Assembly (NCBI GenBank): GCA_016709155.1
Contig: JADJEI010000013.1
Location: 1 to 64,000 of the forward strand
Reading direction: 5' to 3'
Origin: Ignavibacteriales bacterium
GTDB lineage: Bacteria > Bacteroidota > Ignavibacteria > Ignavibacteriales > Ignavibacteriaceae
Length of the DNA: 64,000 nucleotides
The first letter of the stretch is position 1. Every line of letters begins with the position of its first letter. The notes under the pieces are model-generated. The model saw nothing but the letters and a program-made list of their open reading frames with translations, was not told where the DNA came from and ran no database searches. The translations under genes and the position numbers were made by a program. Shown here in pieces: positions 18,902 to 27,746 of this stretch.

Positions 18902-19315
18902 TTAATTTTTAAGCATACACCATTCAGGTAATTTTATTTTAGCTTCTCCCTCACAAACCAATTCACCGGTTGAATTCCAGATTTGTTGGTGAAGAACAAC
19001 ACCAAATTTTGGTAAAACTTCTTTAACTTTTATCATTACTTTAACTTTTGTATTTGGATATACTGGTAACAAAAAATTTAAATTTTGATAAATATACACT
19101 GTCCCGCCCCCTGGAAATTTTGTTCCAAGAATCCGAGATAATAATCCAAAAAGAATTCCCCCATGAGCGATACGTTGCCCAAATTTAGTTTTCTTAACGA
19201 ACTCATTATCGCTATGAAGTGGATTGATATCGCCAGTTAGGTTTGCAAACTGCTGGACTAAATTATCACTAATAAAAAATTCTTCTTCATAGCAAGAGTT
19301 CACTTTTATTTCCAT
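18902..19315 (-). CDS. MaoC-like (R)-hydratase hotdog protein
   Basis: A 137-residue single hotdog domain with the hydratase-2 motif: D29 and H34 in GDINPLHSDNEF, then FGQRIAHGGILFGLLS. Enzymes with this motif (PhaJ-like) hydrate trans-2-enoyl-CoA to (R)-3-hydroxyacyl-CoA. The gene sits 11 bases upstream of the acyltransferase in a glycan locus, which is not its usual place. It could supply or trim a hydroxyacyl group for glycan acylation (inference). Confidence 0.82.
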   Translation of the reverse strand: MEIKVNSCYEEEFFISDNLVQQFANLTGDINPLHSDNEFVKKTKFGQRIAHGGILFGLLSRILGTKFPGGGTVYIYQNLNFLLPVYPNTKVKVMIKVKEVLPKFGVVLHQQIWNSTGELVCEGEAKIKLPEWCMLKN

Positions 19316-19565
19316 AATTACCTCTAAATTATTTTTTGCTTGCGAAATATAACTATAGGGTTCTAATAATTAATGTTAGACTATTACGATAATCTAAAAA
19401 TGGTTTTCAATAAAACACCAATTTGCATCTCAAAATGATTAATGCTTTTGATAAATATCAAATAACGAAATGAGTGGTCGTGTTTAGTCGAAATAATTAC
19501 TTGTTGAATAGTTGACAATAAATTATTTATTGTTTAAGTTTAACTCAATAATTAAGGAGACAAAA

Positions 19566-21402
19566 ATGAAAAATTCATATTTTTTAGTCTGGGCAATTGT
19601 ATTTATTACTTCTTGTTTGACTTCTGCACAGTGGGTTGAACAATATTCAGGGAATCCCTCAATACTTTTACTACACAATTTCTTGACAACAACAATGGTT
19701 ACGCTGCAGGTGCTAACGAGGCTTTCTTAAAAACTACAGATGGCGGATCTACTTGGATTGTTCTTGATGCAGGAAGTACTACTGATTTTTATGCTGATAT
19801 GTTTTTATAGATTCACAAACCGGTTGGACAGTATTAGGCGGATTCTACCCTTACAGGCATGGCTCCATTCTAAAGACGACTAATGGTGGCAGTTCTTGGG
19901 ATGTTCAATTCTACATCAACGATTTTTTATTTATTTCTATTTATTTCATTGATGATCAAAAGGGATGGGCAGTTGGGACTAATGGAATTATATTTTATAC
20001 TGTAAATGGAGGTGCAACTTGGGATTTTCAATATCAGCTGGAAACCTTTGAATGGTTATATGATATTTATTTTACTGATCCAAATAATGGTTGGGTAGTT
20101 GGAAATATAGGAAACAAAATTCTGAATACAACTAATGGAGGTAGTTCCTGGCAATGGGTTTACACGAGCAGTTTTGATTGGTTATTTGACATTGAATTTA
20201 TTGATGAAAATATTGGATTAGCTGTTGGTGATAATGGAAGAATATTGAAATCGACTGACGGAGGAAGTACTTGGACTTCGCAAGTAAGCGGAAGCTCTTC
20301 TCTTCTTCGAGATGTTGATTTTAAAGAATATGGTGAAGCCTGGGCAGTTGGATTGAATGGCGTAATTTTACATAGTACAGACAAAGGAAATACTTGGAAG
20401 TCAGATGTTAGCGGTACTACAACCGACCTCTACTCCGTCTCTTTTATTGATGCAGAACAAGGGTGGGTATGTGGTAACAATCAATTAATCCTACATCGAG
20501 GCAAGAATACTATTGATCTGATAACTGTGACTTCACCTAACGGTGGAGAAACTTGGATAGAAGCATCCCAACATGACATAACTTGGATGAGTACAAATGT
20601 ATCCGAAGTAAAAATTGAATTAAGTTTAAACAATGGTCTAAGTTGGAGCACAATAGTTGATTCGACACTCAGTACTGGTATTTTTCCTTGGACGATACCC
20701 AATACGTTTTCAGATTCTTGTTTGATTAAAATTAGTAATCATCAAAACCCAGATACATTCGACGTGAGTAATGGAATATTTGCTATTAGATCACAAGCAA
20801 GTAATTCTTCAATAACTGTTACATCTCCGAATGGAGGAGAGGTTTGGCCAACAGGCACTCTACAGAATATTACATGGTCAAGTGAATCCGTTGAGAATGT
20901 AAAAATTGAACTAAGTTTAACCAATGGTGCAAGCTGGACTACCATAGTTGACTCTACTGGAAGTACTGGAATTTTTCCTTGGTTGGTAAACGCTTCTCAA
21001 TCATCAATTCAGTCACGAATTAGAATCTCAAATCTTCTTGATCAAAATATTTATGATGTAAGTGACGAGGTATTTAGTATTCAATTCATCTCAGATCTTG
21101 AAGAAGGCTCAAATAATGTTCCAACTGATTTTAATAGTTATCAGAATTACCCAAATCCATTCAATCCATCCACATCAATAACATTTGATCTGCCCATCAA
21201 TTCTCATGTGGTTTTGAGGATATTTAATACTTTGGGTGAGCTAATATCAGAACTAGTAAACCGGGAATTTATTGCCGGAACTCATAACGTATTTTTTAAC
21301 GCAAGTACTTTAAATAGCGGTGTATATTTTTATCATTTAAATGTTCTTGGAAATGACGGGAAAAATTTTAGTTCAATTAAAAAAATGATATTAATGAAAT
21401 AG
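19566..21402 (+). CDS. Secreted YCF48-like propeller protein with sorting tail, two frameshifts
   Basis: The signal peptide is MKNSYFLVWAIVFITSCLTS. Repeated blades follow with the YCF48/BNR-type text LKTTDGGSTW, GWAVGTNGII, ILKSTDGGSTW (about residues 20-300). Two Ig-like SPNGGE modules come next (ITVTSPNGGETW and ITVTSPNGGEVW). The protein ends in a type-9-like sorting domain (YPNPFNPSTSITFDLP, ending KKMILMK). The frame breaks near 19661 (after GNPS) and near 19800 (after DFYADM), each repaired by one base; from about 19803 to the end it is a single open frame. The role is unknown; cell-surface or secreted. Confidence 0.75.
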
Positions 21403-21438
21403 ACTTGTAATTTTAGAAGAGTATTTATTGAGATATAG

Positions 21439-21464
21439 GGATAAAATACTTTCTAATTTTATCC
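21439..21464. terminator. Possible AT-rich bidirectional hairpin between convergent genes
   Basis: Perfect 9-base arms ggataaaat/attttatcc with an 8-base loop, lying between the YCF48-like gene and the convergent aminotransferase gene and overlapping the aminotransferase stop. There is no clear T-tract, so confidence is low. Confidence 0.35.
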
Positions 21465-22532
21465 GGAAATAATTTTTACATCCCCCTCTGTCAATGCCGG
21501 ATAGCTTGGCAGATTTATCCCGCGGCTGCAGAGATCTTCTGCTGCAGGGAGGTGGGTATTTTTGTCAAAGTAAATCGGCATTGTGTGCACCGGAAAAAAT
21601 GCAGGTCGTGTTTCGATGCCGTTTTGTTTTAAGTGTTCTCTCAGTTTGTCACGCTGCTCAGCTTTTTCAACAAGTATTGTGTACATCCAATATGAATTAA
21701 AAACATTCGGAGCTTCTCTTTGCGGCTCAACAGGTAGGCTGCTTAAATATTTATTGTACCATTGTGCCAGTTGCTTTTTCTTTTTGATAATAGCTTCTGC
21801 TCTTTCAAGCTGCGCTAATCCAATTGCTGCACAGATGTTTGTCATTCTATAATTGTAACCAACCACATCGTGCCAGTATTCGCGATTGGCTGCTAACCCC
21901 TGTCCTTTTATATGAATTGATTTTTCGTAAAGATTATTATCATTTGTAACAACCATTCCCCCTTCCCCGGTTGTGATTGCTTTGTTGCCAAAGAAACTAA
22001 AAGTAGAAACCTCACCAAAATTTCCAACGTGAATATTTTTGTATCTGCTGCCGAAAGCTTCGGCGCAATCTTCCACAATAAGCAGGTTATGTTTTTTTGC
22101 GATAGCATTTAGCGAGTCCATATCACAGGGATGACCGTATAAATGAACCGGCATAATTGCTTTGGTGCGGCTTGTAATTTTTCTTTCAACATCAGAAGGA
22201 TCAATCTGCCAGAAAGATTTTTCAGAATCAGCAAAGACAGGCTTAGCCCCACAGTAAGTAATAGCGTTTACAGAGGCGATGTAAGTAAAAGTAGGAACGA
22301 TCACTTCATCGCCGGGACCGATGCCAAGAATGAGCAAAGCAAGATGCAGTGCAATAGTTCCGTTTGGAACCGCAGCGGCATATTTAACCCCGATAAACTC
22401 AGCAAATTTATTTTCAAACTCCGAAATGAATTTCCCTTTTGAAGAAATCCAGGTAGAGTCGAGACATTCATTCACATATTTTTTTTCATTACCCGAAAGG
22501 TCGGGCTGATAAACAGGATATTTGTAGGTCAT
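21459..22532 (-). CDS. DegT/DnrJ/EryC1 family PLP sugar aminotransferase (perosamine synthase-like)
   Basis: A 357-residue fold-type I aminotransferase opening YPVYQPDLSGNEKKYVNECL. The pyridoxal lysine is K184 in FFGNKAITTGEGGMV and the ring-binding Asp is D155 in VEDCAEAFGS. The sequence style (PDLSGNEKKY, FFGNKAITTGEGG) is closest to GDP-perosamine synthases (Per/RfbE), which aminate 4-keto-6-deoxymannose. Other keto sugars are possible and no dehydratase gene is nearby. It overlaps the upstream methyltransferase gene by four bases, so the two form an operon. Confidence 0.87.
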   Translation of the reverse strand: MTYKYPVYQPDLSGNEKKYVNECLDSTWISSKGKFISEFENKFAEFIGVKYAAAVPNGTIALHLALLILGIGPGDEVIVPTFTYIASVNAITYCGAKPVFADSEKSFWQIDPSDVERKITSRTKAIMPVHLYGHPCDMDSLNAIAKKHNLLIVEDCAEAFGSRYKNIHVGNFGEVSTFSFFGNKAITTGEGGMVVTNDNNLYEKSIHIKGQGLAANREYWHDVVGYNYRMTNICAAIGLAQLERAEAIIKKKKQLAQWYNKYLSSLPVEPQREAPNVFNSYWMYTILVEKAEQRDKLREHLKQNGIETRPAFFPVHTMPIYFDKNTHLPAAEDLCSRGINLPSYPALTEGDVKIISG

Positions 22533-23434
22533 TTGATTTTCCTTATTGCAATACCGATTACACCCATACCGGGAAGTTCATCAGTGCTGCTAAATTTTTT
22601 AAAATATTTTGAAATATAAAATGGATCTTTCACTGATTCAGAAAAACTATTTTGTTTCCAGCGTTTTTCATATTCGCTGTAAAAAGTTGAGATAGTCTCG
22701 CCAAAAATTTCTTTATCTAAAATAGTAAAGTTGTCAATTTGATTTAGTAATCTGCTCTTAAAAGTCTCGTCGTCGTAGATTCTTTGGAAGAAGTATTTAT
22801 TATTCTGTTGTGAATTATTCAACCCATAAACATCGTCATCTCTAAATTGCTCGGAGAATGTTTTTGCGGCTGGAAAAGTAAGAATCAAAATTCCATCAGG
22901 TTTCAACACCCGCCATAGCTCTTTGATTGCTTCAAGATCACCATTATTATTTATATGCTCAATTACACTGATTGAAATTATAGAAGTGAAAGAATTATTC
23001 TCATAGGATAGTTTAGTCGCATCTGCTTCATCAGTTTTGTAATTCATATTGAAAGTTAATTTCGAGGAATATTTTTTAATCAGCGATAAATCCTTTTTAT
23101 CGGGATTCAGATAAGTATAATTGCCAGAGAAATGTTCAGCTGAATAAAATCCAAACAAATAAGGAGAAGAAATGTCCAAAATATTTTTTTCATCGGTTGA
23201 ATGTTTAATAAGATTCTTAAGCGCAAAATCAAACTCAAAATATCTTACAATCGAAACCGGATTAAGAAATAATTTTGGAGAAGGGCATCCTTTTATAAGC
23301 AAACGAAAAGCTATAGTTCTACCGAAGCGAAAAAAATCAAGTCCTGGTAAATTCTGACGGTCGGCTTTTAGCCAATAGTATTGAGATTTAAATAAATTTA
23401 CTGGAACGCTTAGTATTTGAGTTAAAAAGTTCAA
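22529..23434 (-). CDS. Class I SAM-dependent methyltransferase
   Basis: A 301-residue protein. Motif I is degenerate (NILDISSPYLFGFYSAEHF). The Methyltransf_11 signature appears further on: FTSIISISVIEHINNNGDLE, then LKPDGILILTFPAAKT. About 95 N-terminal residues precede the Rossmann part. It is coupled by ATGA to the aminotransferase gene. A glycan methyltransferase or regulator of glycan modification fits the setting, but the substrate is unknown. Confidence 0.7.
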   Translation of the reverse strand: MNFLTQILSVPVNLFKSQYYWLKADRQNLPGLDFFRFGRTIAFRLLIKGCPSPKLFLNPVSIVRYFEFDFALKNLIKHSTDEKNILDISSPYLFGFYSAEHFSGNYTYLNPDKKDLSLIKKYSSKLTFNMNYKTDEADATKLSYENNSFTSIISISVIEHINNNGDLEAIKELWRVLKPDGILILTFPAAKTFSEQFRDDDVYGLNNSQQNNKYFFQRIYDDETFKSRLLNQIDNFTILDKEIFGETISTFYSEYEKRWKQNSFSESVKDPFYISKYFKKFSSTDELPGMGVIGIAIRKIK

Positions 23435-23643
23435 ATTAGTTTAATCCTTATTAAACACACGAATGAAGTAATTCTTAGATAATATTTATTATAGAAAAAG
23501 AGGTGAATTTTTTTCAACAAAACTTTATTTAAAATTAAACAACTGATGCAAATTTATTACAAAAACAATAATATTTCGTCAAACCTATTGCAATTAAACT
23601 AATCTTTAGTTAAATTTTACCAAAATTTTAAAAGAGGTTCATC

Positions 23644-24957
23644 ATGAAATGGTTATTGAGTATTACAATTCTAATAATGTCGTTGATTTTTATTACCTGT
23701 AGTAATGAAGATGCTAACATTCCAAGTGCTACTGAGAAATCCACGGGTATTGTTTCTTTAAAAATTGATCGCATAAATGCCCCTGCGAATATAGAAGAAG
23801 TCGTAGCTTATTTAACTCGCGAAGGATTTGAACCAATCATTAATTCTTTAAACCTTCTTTCTGATTCCACCGCCGATATAACATTCGAAGCGATTGCAGT
23901 TGGAGTATGGCATCTAAAAGTAGATGCATTAAATGGAGATGGAGAAATAGTTTATACTGGAGAAACAGATGTAGAAGTATTAGATGGCGTGTTAATTCAA
24001 GTTACATTAACATTGCAACCGACAGGAAATGGTACGGGGACTATTTATTTATATGTTACGTGGGGCAGCGGTACATTCGGCTGGGTTGATTATATCAGTA
24101 ATCCAATTCTGGTCAAGACAGGGAATAATTTTGATTTTAGTGGGATTACACAAACCTTTACACTTCAGGATGATGGTGAATATAAAATGTACTATACCGG
24201 TTATGCATCAGGTTCAATGACTTATACTTTTCTTGCAACTTCTAGTGATGGAATTTCCTGGACTAAATATAGCACTATGCCTGTTCTCTATCCCGGCGGT
24301 TACGGAACGTGGGATCAAGGGCGAGCATCCGCTGGTCCGGTTATAAAAGAAGATGGTATATATAAAATGTACTATCATAGTTTTAATGATGTTTATAACA
24401 ACTGGCATATTGGTTTAGCTACTTCTACCGACGGAATTAATTGGACTAAATATCCCTATCCGGTTCTTTCAGGAGGAAATTGGGATTACCGATTAGCAGC
24501 TAATGAGGTATTCAAAATTGGTTCAACTTATCATATGATTTATACAGGTTACAATCAAGATTTTTATCAACGAATCGGTTTAGCAACATCTAGTGACGGC
24601 ATTACATGGACTAAATACACAGAAAATCCAATTCTATATCCTACAAAATCTTGGGAAGGAACAGGTATAGGTTATCCATCTATTATTTTAGAAAATGATA
24701 CTTACAAAATGGTTTATCAAAATGCTTCTCCAAGCAATACAGGATTTGGATTTGCATATTCAACAGATTTGATAAACTGGACAAAAGACGAAACCAATCC
24801 ATTCTTCACAGATGATGATACAATAACCCCATGGAATAAAATTGTATTTCCTGACTTTAACAAGTTTGACAACGAGTATAGAATTTATTACGGCGGTGGT
24901 GAGGCTTTAGGCTACGATAATTTTAAGATTTGTATGGTTAGGAAATTTTTATTGTAA
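23644..24957 (+). CDS. Lipoprotein with Ig-like domain and glycosidase-like beta-propeller (paralog A)
   Basis: The lipobox is in the first 20 residues (MKWLLSITILIMSLIFITC). Residues 35-140 form an Ig-like domain (SLKIDRINAPANIEEVVAYL). After TGNGTGTIYLYVTWG comes a five-bladed propeller of GH43/GH32/GH130 type, with repeated blades reading ATSSDGISWTKY, ATSTDGINWTKY and YKMYYTGY. I see blade repeats but cannot confirm the catalytic acids, so hydrolase activity is not claimed. The paralog at 26403-27713 is nearly identical through the Ig-like part and more diverged in the propeller. Anchored in the outer envelope, by its lipobox. Confidence 0.75.
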   Translation: MKWLLSITILIMSLIFITCSNEDANIPSATEKSTGIVSLKIDRINAPANIEEVVAYLTREGFEPIINSLNLLSDSTADITFEAIAVGVWHLKVDALNGDGEIVYTGETDVEVLDGVLIQVTLTLQPTGNGTGTIYLYVTWGSGTFGWVDYISNPILVKTGNNFDFSGITQTFTLQDDGEYKMYYTGYASGSMTYTFLATSSDGISWTKYSTMPVLYPGGYGTWDQGRASAGPVIKEDGIYKMYYHSFNDVYNNWHIGLATSTDGINWTKYPYPVLSGGNWDYRLAANEVFKIGSTYHMIYTGYNQDFYQRIGLATSSDGITWTKYTENPILYPTKSWEGTGIGYPSIILENDTYKMVYQNASPSNTGFGFAYSTDLINWTKDETNPFFTDDDTITPWNKIVFPDFNKFDNEYRIYYGGGEALGYDNFKICMVRKFLL

Positions 24958-24958
24958 T

Positions 24959-26260
24959 TTATTTCTCAAATTTTATTAAAATTCTTGGTGAAGGATCTGA
25001 TTCAAAAATTTCATGATCTTTTGAAAAATAATATTTCATTGCTTTGATAAAATTTTCAGTAGTATACCAAGATCTATCTTTACCTTTATAATTATCACTG
25101 CCTAAGTGTGCATCATTTGAAGGAATAAACTCTACGATCAGGATTTTATCAGCGAATCTGTTCAATCGCTCGGCAACTTGTTCGAAGGAATATTCACCAA
25201 AGTAACATAAATGATGAACCACAGCCAAGCAAATACAAAAATCAGCATGCAATCTTTCGTGAGTTGGTTGATACGTTCCATAACAGCCAGGATTTTTTGA
25301 ATACTCCATTAGATTTAACTTTGCTGTCCAGATAGGTAAATTATGTTTACGAATATCTTCTATTAAAATATTTAAGGAGTTTTCGTCAAGATCGATGCAC
25401 ACTGCCTCTTTTACACCTAATGTAAGTGCCAATTTTGTGTATGCACCTTTGTTTGCCCCAATATCTAATATTGATTCAGGATGATAACGTGTAATTAACT
25501 TAATGAAATTGGTTACACGTGGACTTTCACTTAGCAGCGCGGGTTCTTTCTGTTGATAATCTGACCAATCAGTCAAGTGAATTTTTAAGAAAGAAATTTT
25601 CCGTGAAATTAATTTTAAGACTTTAATGAATTTGGGAAAATCTTTTATTAGTATTAAAATAATTTTACTGCTAAGCGATTTATCTTTCTTCGAAATTATT
25701 TTAATAAGAAAATCCAAAGGAGCAGTTGAAAGTAAAATCCTAAACGCAATTATAGATTTTTGAATTTTACCAATCTTCAATACGCTATCCCAAAAATCCT
25801 TAGTAAAGCTGCCGCAAAAATTTTTTAAAAACCAGAGTGAAACGGAAACTTTCCCCTTTTTTATTGAACCAATATCGAAATAAATGGGCTCAGCATTCTT
25901 AAATGTTATATTGAAAGCGTGCGGATCGAACAAATAAAAACCTCTAACCGCCAATTCTTTCTGAATTTGAAGAATAGCAATTGCGGCTTCTACTGTCTGA
26001 CTCTTAGTCCATTCACTGAAGTAAGTTATAAATTTAAGTGCCTCGTGTTCAACTATTAAAACATCCTTTTCTTCAGAAATTAATTGGGTGTTAATAACTC
26101 GCTTCATAGGCTGAATTATTGAAAGAGCCTCTTTATAATCTTTAATATTATTCCTAAAAATGCGATATATCCTACCTTCAATTGATCCAACTAAATTTCC
26201 ATCAATCTGGCTGCTATTTTGAAATTTTTTAAGCCTGGCGAAATCAAATTTATTAATCAT
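24959..26260 (-). CDS. Kinase-like N-terminal region fused to class I methyltransferase
   Basis: A 433-residue protein. Residues 100-145 carry an APH/kinase-like loop: the D-x-H-x-x-N stretch FDPHAFNITF followed by IYFDIGSI, resembling a catalytic loop and the metal Asp. Residues 245-430 are a methyltransferase: SILDIGANKGAYTKLALTLG, AVCIDLDENSLNIL, then DFCICLAVVHHLCYFGEYSF. It sits on the opposite strand between the two paralogous lipoproteins. The family resembles the larger proteins annotated only as SAM methyltransferases in polysaccharide and nodulation loci. Both the kinase reading and the substrate are inference. Confidence 0.65.
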   Translation of the reverse strand: MINKFDFARLKKFQNSSQIDGNLVGSIEGRIYRIFRNNIKDYKEALSIIQPMKRVINTQLISEEKDVLIVEHEALKFITYFSEWTKSQTVEAAIAILQIQKELAVRGFYLFDPHAFNITFKNAEPIYFDIGSIKKGKVSVSLWFLKNFCGSFTKDFWDSVLKIGKIQKSIIAFRILLSTAPLDFLIKIISKKDKSLSSKIILILIKDFPKFIKVLKLISRKISFLKIHLTDWSDYQQKEPALLSESPRVTNFIKLITRYHPESILDIGANKGAYTKLALTLGVKEAVCIDLDENSLNILIEDIRKHNLPIWTAKLNLMEYSKNPGCYGTYQPTHERLHADFCICLAVVHHLCYFGEYSFEQVAERLNRFADKILIVEFIPSNDAHLGSDNYKGKDRSWYTTENFIKAMKYYFSKDHEIFESDPSPRILIKFEK

Positions 26261-26402
26261 TCTAATCTTTTTTTTAGATTAAAATTTACTAAGAACTGAT
26301 CTATTTTACTTTACTTTTTTTTGAAAAAAAATAATTTAAAATATAATTGATATTATTTGACATATGTGTTAAGTTTAAACAAACAATCAAAGGAGATCTA
26401 TT

Positions 26403-27713
26403 ATGAAATGGTTATTAAGCTTGACTATTCTGTTCTTATCGTTGTCCTTTGTTACTTGTAGTAATGAAGAATCAAACATTCCAGTAGCTACGGAGAAAAC
26501 CTCGGGCATTATTTCATTAAAAATAGATAGATTAAATGCACCTGCCAATGTTGAACAAGTTGTAGCTTACTTAACTCGCGAAGGATTTGAACCAATCATA
26601 AAGTCACTAAATCTTCTAACAGATTCTACAGCCGATATAACATTCGAAGCTATACCGGTTGGAGTTTGGCATCTAAAAGTTGACGCTATGAATAGTGATG
26701 GTGATGTTGTTTATACTGGCGAAACGGATGTTGAAGTATTGGATGGAGTATTGATTCAGGTAACTTTAACATTGCAGCCAACAGGAAATGGCACGGGCAC
26801 AATTTATTTATACGTCACCTGGGGTACTGGTAGTTTCGGTTGGATTGATTTTATCAATAACCCGATCTTGGTTAAGACTGGAAGTACTTATGATAAGTTC
26901 GGTGTAGGTCAAACTTTTGTGATTAAAGATGAAAGTGGATACAAGATGTATTTTTCCGGTTTATCAGATTACGGAAAAACTTATGTTTTTTTAGCAACCT
27001 CTTCTGATGGACTTAGTTGGAGTCGTTATTCCGATCTTCCCGTATTATATCCGGGGGCATCAGGAACATGGGATGCAGGAAGATGTGCTGCTGGACCTGT
27101 CTTATATGAAGATGGAATTTACAAAATGTACTATCATGGTTTTTATAATGTATATGGACCTTGGGCAATAGGTTTAGCAACTTCTGTAGATGGAATCAAT
27201 TGGGTAAAAAATCCTAATCCTATTCTTGTTGGAAGCGGGTGGGATTACAGAATATTCCCAACTGAAATTATCAAAGTCCAAAATAATTACTATTTATATT
27301 ATACCGGTTATCCTGAAGATTACAATGGAAAAATTGGACTTGCAACTTCATCCGACGGAATTAATTGGCAAAAATATTCTGGCAATCCGATCCTGATTCC
27401 CGACCAAAATTGGGAAGAAGGAAGTATCGGATTTCCATCCATTATTTATGAGAATGAAATTTATGAGATGGTTTATCAAAGTTTTATTCCTGAAAACAAT
27501 GGTTTTGGTTACGCTCATTCCACTGATGGAATTAATTGGCAGAAAGATGCTTCCAACCCTTTCTTTACTTCAGATGAAACTGTAGATAATTTACTAAAAA
27601 TTGGGTGGGCAAGTTATCTAAAAACCGAAAGCGAGTACAGGATTTACTATACTGGTTACGCTTATAATGGTGCCGACTGGACTATCTGCGTTGCCAGAAA
27701 ATTTATTCTTTAA
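26403..27713 (+). CDS. Lipoprotein with Ig-like domain and glycosidase-like beta-propeller (paralog B)
   Basis: A 436-residue paralog of the 23644-24957 protein: same lipobox (SLSFVTC), same Ig-like domain (VVAYLTREGFEPII is identical) and the same five-bladed propeller with YKMYYHGF and ATSVDGINWVKN. An AGGAG-like site stands before the start (aaaggagatctattATG). It is followed after 33 bases by the second YCF48-like secreted protein, so the two may be cotranscribed. Function unknown; surface binding or processing of glycans fits the fold and neighbours. Confidence 0.75.
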   Translation: MKWLLSLTILFLSLSFVTCSNEESNIPVATEKTSGIISLKIDRLNAPANVEQVVAYLTREGFEPIIKSLNLLTDSTADITFEAIPVGVWHLKVDAMNSDGDVVYTGETDVEVLDGVLIQVTLTLQPTGNGTGTIYLYVTWGTGSFGWIDFINNPILVKTGSTYDKFGVGQTFVIKDESGYKMYFSGLSDYGKTYVFLATSSDGLSWSRYSDLPVLYPGASGTWDAGRCAAGPVLYEDGIYKMYYHGFYNVYGPWAIGLATSVDGINWVKNPNPILVGSGWDYRIFPTEIIKVQNNYYLYYTGYPEDYNGKIGLATSSDGINWQKYSGNPILIPDQNWEEGSIGFPSIIYENEIYEMVYQSFIPENNGFGYAHSTDGINWQKDASNPFFTSDETVDNLLKIGWASYLKTESEYRIYYTGYAYNGADWTICVARKFIL

Positions 27714-27746
27714 TTAATGAATATCATTTGTCTGAAAAGAGAAAAA

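Noticed and set aside
24100..24957. Calling the propeller lipoproteins active GH43 or GH32 hydrolases
   Set aside because: The blade repeats fit a five-bladed propeller, but I could not place the three catalytic acids, so activity is not claimed.
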